Below, one piece after another: positions 1-5,427 of a stretch of 11,226 nt of DNA. The position numbers were made by a program, and so were the translations under genes. Positions within the stretch are counted from its first letter, which is position 1. The number at the start of each line of letters is the position of its first letter. The stretch covers positions 62,471 through 73,696 of the forward strand of contig PKZC01000356.1 in NCBI GenBank assembly GCA_003132905.1. Reading direction: 5' to 3'. The notes beneath the pieces were generated by a model. The model saw only the letters and a list, made by a program, of their open reading frames with translations, had not been told where the DNA came from and made no database searches. The stretch comes from Bryobacterales bacterium. GTDB lineage: Bacteria; Acidobacteriota; Terriglobia; Bryobacterales; Bryobacteraceae.

Positions 1-199
1 AGTCCTACCTGAGGAGCCAATCTAAGCTATTTGCCAACGTTGGGGTTATCGCGAGAGGGGTGCGGGACGGGCAAATTTCTTTTTTCTGCCGCGTGCGACA
101 GTCTGCAAACAATTTGTGAATAAAGTGCATCAGTCTTGGGTTCGCGTCGGGCTGTGCATCAGTTTGTGATGGAAGTGCATCGGATTGTTACGGTCAGCA
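1..199 (-). mobile_element. Terminal end of an IS21-like insertion sequence (partial)
   Basis: Read on the minus strand from 199, the sequence opens with TGCTGACCG and then carries three copies of GATGCAC (plus-strand GTGCATC at 125-131, 154-160 and 175-181). Two longer copies, 111-133 and 161-183, match at about 18 of 23 positions. A TG start followed by several short repeats close to the end is the known architecture of IS21-family termini, where the transposase binds repeated sites. No istA start or reading frame is visible in the ~110 bases inside the repeats, so either the gene lies beyond the left edge or this is a relic. Family assignment rests on repeat layout only. Confidence 0.45.
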
Positions 200-253
200 C
201 CCTCCAAGACGGCTCCCAGCCAACCAAAAATGCGTAGTGGAACATAAAGGGTT

Positions 254-351
254 GGGATGCGCCGCTGCGCGTTTTATCTGCTTTCTGACTGCTGCGCTTG
301 CACTTCCTGCGGGATGCGTCCCGCGAAAATGCATCCCCGTGGGGATGCGCC
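254..351. other. Hairpin-rich region with GGGATGCG repeats, candidate oriT or operator
   Basis: Two perfect hairpins lie side by side: 309-324 (6-bp stem GCGGGA/TCCCGC, 4-base loop) and 331-348 (8-bp stem GCATCCCC/GGGGATGC, 2-base loop). The octamer GGGATGCG occurs at 254-261, 311-318 and 342-349, and GGGATGCGCC is shared by 254-263 and 342-351. The block sits directly upstream of a ribbon-helix-helix gene stub and a relaxase remnant, which is where transfer origins usually lie. It could instead be the operator of the ribbon-helix-helix protein. No nick site can be named from sequence alone. The stretch 200-419 otherwise shows no gene. Confidence 0.35.
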
Positions 352-419
352 ACCAATTTCTCCTATTTTCGCCGTCCCGATGCGGCCTCGCCGTTTCCTT
401 ATCAGGTGAGGGGCCCGAT

Positions 420-541
420 ATGGCACAGCGAGCGATTCGATGCTCTGAGACGACGGACAAACGCATCCATGAGGCGACCGAGAAGCGTGGTTTCTCGTCA
501 CCAACGGCGTATATTCGCTGTCCGGTGGACCAGGAATTATC
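420..541 (+). pseudogene. Truncated ribbon-helix-helix mobilisation-type protein (N-terminal ~41 codons)
   Basis: An ATG at 420 follows an AGGTGAGG ribosome-binding site (404-411). The ~41 readable codons begin MAQRAIRCSE and contain KRIHEATEKRGFSSPTAYIR, an amphipathic pattern typical of short ribbon-helix-helix / MobC-like DNA-binding proteins that accompany relaxases. A related intact protein would normally run well over 100 residues. Here the frame stops being homologous exactly at 542, where the left inverted repeat of the IS1595-type element starts, so the insertion cut the gene. A relaxase remnant on the far side of the element supports a mobilisation role. The family call is from pattern recognition and is moderate; the truncation itself is clear. 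Confidence 0.5.
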
Positions 542-565
542 GGTGGATATTTACTTGACTCAGGT
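542..565 (+). repeat. Left terminal inverted repeat of the IS1595-type element
   Basis: These 24 bp pair in inverted orientation with 1629-1652 with two mismatches. The repeat interrupts the upstream ribbon-helix-helix frame and marks the outer boundary of the element. Confidence 0.8.
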
Positions 566-591
566 AGCCACGACCTGTAGTATGGCGGCCG

Positions 592-1638
592 ATGGAGGAA
601 TATCCGCGCAGCCTCCGGGAATTTGAGAAACAGTTCGCGACCGAGCAAGCCTGCCGTGACTACTTGTTCCGCCTCCGTTGGCCGGAGGGATTTCGTTGCC
701 CGCTCTGTTCCAGCAGGCGGCATTGGCCGGTGAGATCGGTGCTGCTGGAGTGCGCCGAGTGTGGCCACCAAACGTCGGTGACAGCGGGGACGATCTTGCA
801 AGACACTCGCAAGCCGCTGACGAACTGGTTTCGCGCCATGTACTGGGTGACCACGCAGAAAAATGGGGCCAGTGCACTGGGCCTGCAACGGGTCCTGGAA
901 TTGTGGAGCTATAAAACTGCTTGGACCTGGCTGCACAAATTGCGTCGCGCCATGGTCCGGCCGGGCCGAGATCGGCTGAGGGGCCGGGTTGAAGTGGACG
1001 AGACCTTCATCGGCGGCGTAGAGGAGGGCGTGCGCGGGCGCCAAACTGAGGGTAAAACGTTAGTTGTCATCGCCGCGCAAGAGGATGGGCCTGGCATCGG
1101 GCGGATTCGCATGCGCCGCATTCGGGATGCTTCGGTGGATAGCTTGACGGATTTCATCACTGACGCCATCGAACCCGGCAGCACTGTTCACACAGATGGG
1201 TGGCGCGGATATTTTGGCGTGGAGGTTGCAGGCTACGAACACCAGGTCACGCGCCTCAAAGGAAACAAGAGGAGCGGGTCGGAGCTGATGCCTCGCGTTC
1301 ACCCGCGTGGCCTCCTTACTCAAGCGCCACCCGCCCGGTGGTCTTCGAGTGGATGTTTTTTGGTGCACGACTTCCGGTGATCTTCGAATGTGCTGCCAGC
1401 GCTGGCTCATGGGTCCCACCAGGGCGCGGTGACCCGCGAGCACCTGGACTACTATCTGGACGAGTTCACTTTTCGCTTTAACCGCCGCCGTTCGGCCAAT
1501 CGGGGAAAGCTCTTCTACCGCCTGGTACAGCAGGCCGTTGCTATCGACCCGGTATCTTACAAATCTCTGATCCGGTCCTCGCTCCCCGTCGATTCGGGCG
1601 CTAAGGCAGACCACAATATGTGGGACTCACCTGAGTGA
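592..1638 (+). pseudogene. IS1595-family transposase, interrupted
   Basis: The gene encodes a cut-and-paste transposase of the ISXO2 type. An N-terminal zinc ribbon is formed by Cys36, Cys39, Cys54 and Cys57, followed by a helix-turn-helix-like segment (about 75-120). The RNase-H-like catalytic domain shows the first Asp in VEVDETFIGG (Asp136) and the second in HTDGWRGY (Asp202). The conserved C-terminus with EHLDYYLDEFTFRFNRR lies at about 1438-1488. The frame is broken by an extra C around 1302-1304, by a ~75-base net insertion at 1327-1401 with a TGA at 1378-1380, and by one missing base near 1415. The two single-base changes cancel, so both ends are in the same frame, but the stop makes the protein non-functional. 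Start ATG 592 is chosen because conserved homology begins right there; its ribosome-binding site is weak. Confidence 0.85.
1327..1401. repeat. Short repeat-bearing insert inside the transposase gene
   Basis: Conserved transposase sequence ends at 1326 (…CTCAAGCG) and resumes at 1402 (CTGGCTCATGGG), with AGCG at both edges (1323-1326 and 1398-1401) as a possible 4-bp target duplication. The insert holds two direct repeats, 1335-1351 (CCGGTGGTCTTCGAGTG) and 1374-1390 (CCGGTGATCTTCGAATG), 15 of 17 identical and 39 bp apart. Spaced direct repeats of this kind resemble an IS21-like terminus, so this may be a relic or deletion derivative of a second insertion sequence. Identity is uncertain. Confidence 0.6.
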
Positions 1639-1652
1639 AGTAAAGATCCACC
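1629..1652 (-). repeat. Right terminal inverted repeat of the IS1595-type element
   Basis: This is the inverse partner of 542-565. It overlaps the last ten bases of the transposase reading frame (stop 1636-1638), and a relaxase-type ATG follows at 1663. Confidence 0.8.
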
Positions 1653-1662
1653 TTGGTGAAAT

Positions 1663-1844
1663 ATGGCGAACGATGAGGACCGGGAGTTTCGGCTTCGTCC
1701 ACGGAAGACGATCGCGCGGGGCGAGCGCAGGGTTTTCGCTACGGCGTACAAGGTCATCATGCATCACGCCAGATGAGCGGCGTGCGAAAGCGCCGGTCTT
1801 CGGCCGACTCGAAACGTTCTCGGCCATACTTCCAGCGATGCGCA
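1663..1844 (+). pseudogene. Relaxase (VirD2/TraI-like) N-terminal remnant, frameshifted
   Basis: From ATG 1663 the frame reads MANDEDREFRLRPRK and ends in VIMHHAR at a TGA (1774-1776). In the overlapping frame (ATG 1773) it continues as MSGVRKRRSSADSKRSRPY then FQRCA. Both pieces in this order match, by recognition, the basic N-terminal leader of relaxases found on integrative elements of Acidobacteria and Proteobacteria (acidic start, D-R-E-F-R-x-R-P, then an RKRR…K/R-rich QRCA segment). One frameshift joins them. Homology stops at about 1844, before any catalytic Tyr or His-triad region, so only ~60 codons survive. The start lies ten bases beyond the IS right repeat and has lost its normal upstream region. 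The basic run alone would be weak evidence; the adjacent ribbon-helix-helix stub strengthens it. Confidence 0.5.
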
Positions 1845-1863
1845 TATTCCGGCATTGCGCTGT

Positions 1864-1877
1864 CCCGCAATTGCGGG
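1864..1877. repeat. 14-bp perfect palindrome
   Basis: CCCGCAATTGCGGG is its own reverse complement. It lies at the apparent junction between the relaxase remnant and the following low-complexity fragment. No function is assigned. Confidence 0.4.
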
Positions 1878-1879
1878 CA

Positions 1880-2171
1880 TCCTGGCTGTGCCGAAGAATT
1901 TGGATTCCAATTTAGCTACCGCGCGTTCTATAAACACTGGAACCCGCATTGGGGTACGCCCAACCGCACCTGGGTTCATGGCAATGTGGACGCCGGACAA
2001 TGGCAGAGAACGCCTGGCAATCCTGGACTTGAGCAACAACGGGAGTCGCGTTCCTTCGGCCAGACGCGCCAGAGAGAGTTTCAGAGTCGCGGCCAATCCG
2101 CAGGGATTCCCCGAACGGTTGCTCCTCTGCATATGTCGATGCCTTCAGGCCCCCGTGGCGGACATCGTTAG
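1880..2171 (+). pseudogene. Possible 3' fragment of a secreted Gln/Gly/Arg-rich protein
   Basis: After the relaxase remnant the same frame stays open to a TAG at 2169-2171. Its composition changes: aromatic and Trp-rich at first (FYKHWNPHWGTPNRTWVHG), then Gln/Arg/Ser-rich (QQRESRSFGQTRQ), ending HMSMPSGPRGGHR. Such tails are seen on extracytoplasmic low-complexity proteins of soil bacteria. There is no start codon or signal peptide of its own, so if genuine it is a C-terminal fragment joined by rearrangement. It may equally be a chance open frame; I do not recognise a named family. The minus strand over this stretch is also open but carries no recognisable domain. Nothing gene-like is seen in 2172-2263. 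Confidence 0.3.
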
Positions 2172-2263
2172 CATTGAATCGCTCGGTTGCGCGGCTAGCC
2201 TCAGATCTTTGAGCGATGTCACTCACGTCAAAACCACTAGTCGCACCGAGTCTAGATGGATGG

Positions 2264-2277
2264 CCTGGATATCCAGG
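2264..2277. promoter_or_regulatory. 14-bp palindrome upstream of hsp20, possible operator
   Basis: CCTGGATATCCAGG is perfectly palindromic and ends 30 bases before the hsp20 ATG, so it would fall in the leader or core promoter. A second, looser inverted repeat (ATCGCTC 2178-2184 / GAGCGAT 2211-2217) lies further up. Neither matches the CIRCE element, and no convincing heat-shock sigma promoter could be read. Confidence 0.3.
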
Positions 2278-2307
2278 TGCATATCGAACAGGGAAAGGAG
2301 AAATGCT

Positions 2308-2847
2308 ATGGCAGAAGTAGCTGTAGTAAAACATCCGAAGAAAGAGGGACAGGAACTCACCCGAGCGTTCGGGTTTGAAACACCGCTATTCCGCGGCAAC
2401 CTGTTCACCATGAATCCGTTTGCCCTGGTGAGACAGTTCACAGAGGAAATGGATCGAATTTTTAGCACGACTCCGCAAGCAGCGGGGAATGGCGCCGCTT
2501 GGGCTCCCACCATTGAGGTGAAGGAGAAAGAAGGCAAGCTCCTGTTGACGGCCGAACTTCCAGGCGTGAAGAAGGAAGACGTGAAGGTCCATATTGATGG
2601 GGACACGCTGGTCGTTGAGGGAGAAAGAAAGCAGGAGAAGGAAGAGAAGCGCGAGGGCTACTATCACTCCGAGCGGAGCTACGGTACGTTCTATCGCTCG
2701 ATCCTTCTACCGGAGGGGGCCAAGGCCGATCAAACCGCCGCACAGTTCAACAACGGTGTGCTTGAGGTCACAGTACCCATTCCCGAGGTGAAGGCGAAAA
2801 GGCAAGACGTTCCAATTCAGGAAGCGTCGAAAGCCAAAGCAGCATAG
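2308..2847 (+). CDS. hsp20: Hsp20 / alpha-crystallin family small heat-shock protein
   Basis: This 179-residue ATP-independent holdase chaperone binds unfolding proteins in the cytoplasm. Residues ~1-64 form the variable N-terminal arm (including [17 protein letters not shown]). The alpha-crystallin domain spans ~65-160 with the hallmark [12 protein letters not shown] (83-94), [10 protein letters not shown] (101-110), [14 protein letters not shown] (124-137) and the closing [11 protein letters not shown] motif (147-157). The tail ends with a Lys/Ala-rich stretch; a clear IXI motif is not seen beyond VPIQ. The start is ATG 2308, preceded at seven bases by AAAGGAG (2294-2300); the frame extends upstream to 1855 but that part lacks homology. 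The gene is monocistronic, with a strong terminator 20 bases after the stop. It shares the stress theme of the FtsH cluster but is not co-transcribed with it. Confidence 0.97.
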   Translation: MAEVAVVKHPKKEGQELTRAFGFETPLFRGNLFTMNPFALVRQFTEEMDRIFSTTPQAAGNGAAWAPTIEVKEKEGKLLLTAELPGVKKEDVKVHIDGDTLVVEGERKQEKEEKREGYYHSERSYGTFYRSILLPEGAKADQTAAQFNNGVLEVTVPIPEVKAKRQDVPIQEASKAKAA

Positions 2848-2867
2848 CTAATTTACACCCCAGAAGG

Positions 2868-2912
2868 AGCGGCCCAGCCTAAACGCAACGCCTCTGGCTG
2901 GGCCGCTTTTTT
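2868..2912 (+). terminator. Rho-independent terminator of hsp20
   Basis: An 11-bp perfect stem (GCGGCCCAGCC 2869-2879 / GGCTGGGCCGC 2896-2906), with one more A-T pair possible, closes a 16-base loop and is followed by six T (2907-2912). The minus strand lacks a comparable T-run, so it acts mainly on plus-strand transcription. Confidence 0.95.
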
Positions 2913-3523
2913 CTAGCACAGAACAACCTGGAATCCATCAAAAGCGACTCGCCCTTCTACGCCTTGTTCAAGACTCAAAGCGCGAAGCTCCGCCTTCTCG
3001 GCGACACCAACCCAGTTGTGTGCGGACCGAGGCGTGCCCGATGAGAGAATGACCCTTTCTGCGGATGATCGGCCGGCGTGATGAAGCGCCGTCTTCTATA
3101 TAAAGTCGAATACCAGAGAGAGCTTCGTGTGGCTCGTAGATGGAAACCACCTCCGGCATATGGAATATGCTGGTACGGCCCGCTGTGCCTCGATATCCAA
3201 CGGCAGGCGCGCGAAGCGAATGCTCCACCGAGGAAGGCCTCAAACAGAATGTCGTGAATACAAAAAGGGGGCGCGTGGCCCGACTAACGCTCGATCCGGC
3301 AGAGGAAAGTCCTTCAGGAGGCGCCAAGTCTGCTCCGTGGCATAGACTCGACATCGCGCACCGTTCTTCAGGCCTGAATCCGGTGTATCCTGCCAAGCCA
3401 GTCTGCGCCGCAGTCAATCATCACTCGATGGCCGCGATAGGAGACCTCCAACGAGGAGTGCATACGGTGCAGCCGACTTTTGATGTCGATTTCGCCGCGC
3501 GTTCCCAGGAACTTCAGTTTCAC
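2913..3523 (-). pseudogene. Decayed MBL-fold metallo-hydrolase
   Basis: Translating the minus strand frame by frame recovers an almost complete MBL-fold protein in pieces. GTG 3523 starts VKLKFLGTRGEIDIKSR, then HRMHSSLEVSYRGHRV and MIDCGADWLGRI, to a TGA at 3368-3370. A second frame overlapping that stop gives GLKNGARCRVYATEQTWRLL and KDFPLPDRALVGPRAPF. A third piece gives HDILFEAF. Then SVEHSLRAPAVGYR, IFHMPEVVSIYE, ALSGIRLYIEDGA and LIGHASVRTQLGWCRREG follow. The last piece, ALSLEQGVEGRVAFDGFQ, ends at TAG 2913-2915. The segment expected between WLGRIHRIQ and GLKNGA, which carries the HxHxDH zinc ligands in this family, is absent. With that deletion and at least three more frame changes, it cannot be active. 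It accounts for the otherwise empty stretch after the hsp20 terminator. Confidence 0.75.
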
Positions 3524-3539
3524 AGTTGACGCCCAAGAG

Positions 3540-3740
3540 CTATTCCTCAGAGGCCCAATGTGAGGATCGCCGTCTCAAGGGCAGTAGCACGTTCTCGTCC
3601 ACAGGTTCACGTAACAATTGGCAGTCTAGAGCGACTTCGGTCGTCTTGGAATAGAATCTACCGTACGTGGTCGTGCATAGGAACGCCGAGTCATCTTCTG
3701 CGAGGCGGATGTAGACTTCCTTGCTGAAAGGCGCGTTCAT
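3540..3740 (-). CDS. Hypothetical protein, 66 aa
   Basis: The ATG at 3740 (MNAPFSKEVYIRLAEDDSAF) is preceded by AGGAGA (plus-strand TCTCCT at 3746-3751), a proper ribosome-binding site, which is why I prefer it to the longer open frame reaching 3860. The product has an N-terminal half rich in aromatic and acidic residues (YIRLAEDD, TTYGRFYS) and a charged C-terminus (PLRRRSSHWASEE). There is no membrane segment, signal peptide or recognised domain. It lies 16 bases upstream of the MBL pseudogene on the same strand and was possibly once co-transcribed with it. A hairpin (GTGCTTT 3766-3772 / AAAGCAC 3784-3790) in its leader could be regulatory. It could be a non-functional remnant. Confidence 0.5.
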   Translation of the reverse strand: MNAPFSKEVYIRLAEDDSAFLCTTTYGRFYSKTTEVALDCQLLREPVDENVLLPLRRRSSHWASEE

Positions 3741-3765
3741 CGTAGTCTCCTCATTTCCTGTTGGA

Positions 3766-3790
3766 GTGCTTTCGTCATTGATCAAAGCAC
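3766..3790. promoter_or_regulatory. Hairpin in the divergent intergenic region
   Basis: A 7-bp stem GTGCTTT/AAAGCAC with an 11-base loop is flanked by two copies of TGGAGTG (3762-3768 and 3792-3798). It sits between the 66-aa gene (minus) and the microprotein gene (plus). Role unknown. Confidence 0.25.
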
Positions 3791-3884
3791 CTGGAGTGCC
3801 ACCTGCGGAATCTTCTCGACTGGCTCGCGACGTGCAACCAAACCTTGCAGCGGCTATCAATGCTGCCAGTCAAAGGGGGGAACA

Positions 3885-3965
3885 ATGTCCAATTGGAAAT
3901 TTTTGCTGCTGATTCTCCTGGTCCTACTAGCGATTACGATTCCACTTGCAATGAGGTTTAGGTAG
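3885..3965 (+). CDS. Single-pass membrane microprotein, 26 aa
   Basis: ATG 3885 follows a purine-rich AAAGGGGGG (3872-3880) at a suitable distance. The product starts MSNWKFLLLILL and ends IPLAMRFR before TAG 3963-3965: a short polar/basic start, about 18 consecutive hydrophobic residues and a basic Arg-Phe-Arg end. That is the composition of a bitopic inner-membrane microprotein. It lies 31 bases upstream of the TIGR02206 membrane protein on the same strand, so the two are probably co-transcribed and may act together. It is too short for homology claims; support comes from the ribosome-binding site, the clean transmembrane pattern and context. Confidence 0.55.
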   Translation: MSNWKFLLLILLVLLAITIPLAMRFR

Positions 3966-3996
3966 CCAGTCGTCGGGAATCGAGGCTCAGCCGCCC

Positions 3997-4725
3997 ATGG
4001 CCAACCACTTCCATTTGTTCGGCCCTACACATTTCTTGATCCTCGCATCCATACCAGCGGTCGCGACATTGCTTTCACTTGTCGCGCGGCAAAGTCTAGG
4101 ATCGGCGCGCTGGACTCGATACACCCTAGGCACCATTCTGGCCCTCAATGAACTTGCGTGGTACGCATACAGGCTGCGTTTTGAAGGATTCCGGTTCCCG
4201 GACGGCCTTCCGTTACAGCTTTGCGATGTAACTTTGTGGCTCACTGTCGTCGCGTTGTTCAGCCTGAACCCTTTCGTATTCGAAACAGCATATTTCGCGG
4301 GTCTGGGCGGAAGCGCGATGGCATTGCTGACGCCGGACTTGTGGGCGCCACTTGCGTCTTATCCGACCGTTTACTTTTTTCTGGCGCATGGTATGGTTGT
4401 CGTCTGTCTCCTGACGGTCCTGTGGAGCCAGCAGGCTACGCCGCGCCCAGGCTCTCTATGGAAGGTGTTCGCCGCGTTGAATGCTTATGCCGCAGCGATA
4501 GCGGTCTTCAATGCGATCTTCAATACCAACTACATGTATCTGTGGCGCAAGCCGGCAGCTGCCTCGATCATCGATGTCCTCGGGCCGTGGCCGGTTTACC
4601 TTCTTGGATGCGAAGCCGTCACGCTGGCAATTTTCTGGTTGCTCTGGCTTCCCGTCCGGCCACAAGCCAGCCGCATCGACAACAGCTTGGCGGTGGAACG
4701 CATGCGTAAAGCCATCGCTCGCTGA
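3997..4725 (+). CDS. TIGR02206 / YwaF-family integral membrane protein
   Basis: The 242-residue product is strongly hydrophobic with about six to seven predicted membrane segments (roughly 12-30, 42-58, 76-92, 98-112, 124-143, 157-175, 198-219). Family landmarks seen by eye include FHLFGPTHF at the N-terminus, GLPLQLCD (70-77), AHGMVV (130-135) and NYMYLWRKP (178-186). The C-terminus is short and basic. TIGR02206/YwaF proteins are widespread in Firmicutes and soil bacteria, but their biochemical role is not established, so no reaction is proposed. The ribosome-binding site of ATG 3997 is weak (GAGG 14 bases away), which would fit translation partly coupled to the upstream microprotein. It converges with the phosphoribosyltransferase gene, leaving six bases between the stops and no terminator visible. 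Confidence 0.9.
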   Translation: MANHFHLFGPTHFLILASIPAVATLLSLVARQSLGSARWTRYTLGTILALNELAWYAYRLRFEGFRFPDGLPLQLCDVTLWLTVVALFSLNPFVFETAYFAGLGGSAMALLTPDLWAPLASYPTVYFFLAHGMVVVCLLTVLWSQQATPRPGSLWKVFAALNAYAAAIAVFNAIFNTNYMYLWRKPAAASIIDVLGPWPVYLLGCEAVTLAIFWLLWLPVRPQASRIDNSLAVERMRKAIAR

Positions 4726-4731
4726 CGATCC

Positions 4732-5406
4732 TTAGACTGGCGCAGAAGCGGCCTTCCGATTGGCGCTCTCCTCAAGGAGTTTCAGGACCTCAGCATCCTC
4801 AGTGGGTAGAAAATTCCAATACCAATCGCCTACGGAGACGAATGGCTCAGGTGTAGCCAGGCAGATGCACTCGTCGACTTTCTTACGCAACTTTTCGAGA
4901 GCATCGACCGACGCCACCGGAACCGCCATCACTATCCGTTTTGCTAGCCGCTTTCTGGCGAAGGCAACCGCGGCCAGCATAGTCGATCCCGTGGCCAGCC
5001 CGTCGTCGATCAGGATCGCCGTGTGGTCTTTCAGCTCCAGCGCCGGGTGTCCACCCCGATAAAGGCCCTCGCGCCGTTGGAGCTCAAGCCGCTCGCGGGT
5101 GATCGCTACCTCAACATCCCTACAGGTCAAATCGAGGGCGTGAACGAGTTGCTTGTTAAGCACCTGGGTATCGTCGCCGGCGATTGCCCCCATTGCAAGT
5201 TCGGGCTGGAAAGGAACACCGAGCTTGCGCACCACCACCACGTCCAGCGGGGCGTGAAGAGCGCTCGCGACTTCGGCCGCAACAGGAACCCCACCACGCG
5301 TGAGCCCTAACACCACAACATCAGGCTTCGATTTGTAGTGAGCGAGTTCCTCGGCCAGGAACCGTCCAGCCGCCGAACGATCTCGATAAGGCAGATCTGG
5401 TTGCAT
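4732..5406 (-). CDS. Phosphoribosyltransferase (type I PRT fold)
   Basis: The 224-residue protein has the PRPP-binding signature AILIDDGLATGSTM (130-143) and the typical N-terminal VVLGLTRGGVPVAAEVA (31-47), where the Arg-Gly-Gly-Val loop contacts pyrophosphate. VVVRKLGVPFQPELAMGAI (57-75) is also typical of stand-alone PRTs with unknown acceptor. These proteins are often found next to dienelactone-hydrolase or erythromycin-esterase genes in stress-related clusters, and such an esterase occurs further along this window. The acceptor base cannot be told from sequence. ATG 5406 has GAAGG seven bases upstream and lies 21 bases after the UPF0045 stop. This is the last gene of the four-gene minus-strand cluster. 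Confidence 0.93.
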   Translation of the reverse strand: MQPDLPYRDRSAAGRFLAEELAHYKSKPDVVVLGLTRGGVPVAAEVASALHAPLDVVVVRKLGVPFQPELAMGAIAGDDTQVLNKQLVHALDLTCRDVEVAITRERLELQRREGLYRGGHPALELKDHTAILIDDGLATGSTMLAAVAFARKRLAKRIVMAVPVASVDALEKLRKKVDECICLATPEPFVSVGDWYWNFLPTEDAEVLKLLEESANRKAASAPV

Positions 5407-5427
5407 AAGAGCGCCTTCGATCTCGGG

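Larger units (their letters stand above)
542..1652 (+). mobile_element. IS1595-family (ISXO2-like) insertion sequence, degraded
   Basis: Imperfect terminal inverted repeats bracket the transposase gene. The left repeat, 542-565, begins GGTGGATATTTACTT. The right repeat, 1629-1652, read in reverse begins GGTGGATCTTTACTT. They agree at 22 of 24 positions. Length is 1111 bp, or about 1040 bp once the internal ~71 bp insert is subtracted, which suits this family. IS1595 elements normally make 8-bp target duplications, but the flanks here (GAATTATC before, TTGGTGAA after) do not match. The left flank is inside a ribbon-helix-helix gene and the right flank is just upstream of a relaxase start, suggesting an element-adjacent deletion. 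Confidence 0.8.

Noticed and set aside
125..181. CRISPR-like array from the three GTGCATC repeats
   Set aside because: Repeats are too short, unevenly spaced and fit an IS21 terminus; there are no cas genes.
274..1044. Long minus-strand frame over the left half of the IS element
   Set aside because: It is antisense to the recognisable transposase and shows no domain of its own.
1060..1614. Minus-strand frame of 184 codons across the transposase
   Set aside because: It is a shadow of the conserved plus-strand transposase and has no recognisable motif.
534..1660. Target-site duplication of the IS1595-type element
   Set aside because: The 8 bases before the left repeat (GAATTATC) and after the right repeat (TTGGTGAA) do not match.
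2172..2300. CIRCE or sigma-32 promoter before hsp20
   Set aside because: No TTAGCACTC-N9-GAGTGCTAA and no CTTGAA/CCCCAT-like pair at proper spacing could be found.
1855..2847. A 330-codon version of the Hsp20 gene starting at 1855
   Set aside because: The first 151 codons have no small-heat-shock similarity and overlap relic DNA; AAAGGAG lies correctly before ATG 2308 and the product is then of normal size.
2968..3417. A 149-codon minus-strand gene taken as an intact hypothetical protein
   Set aside because: Only its downstream part matches the MBL-fold family; its first third is an out-of-frame reading of sequence that is homologous in another frame, so it is part of a pseudogene.
3540..3860. 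Longer start (to 3860) for the 66-aa hypothetical gene
   Set aside because: The extra 40 residues are low in protein-like character and lack a ribosome-binding site; AGGAGA precedes the internal ATG at 3740.
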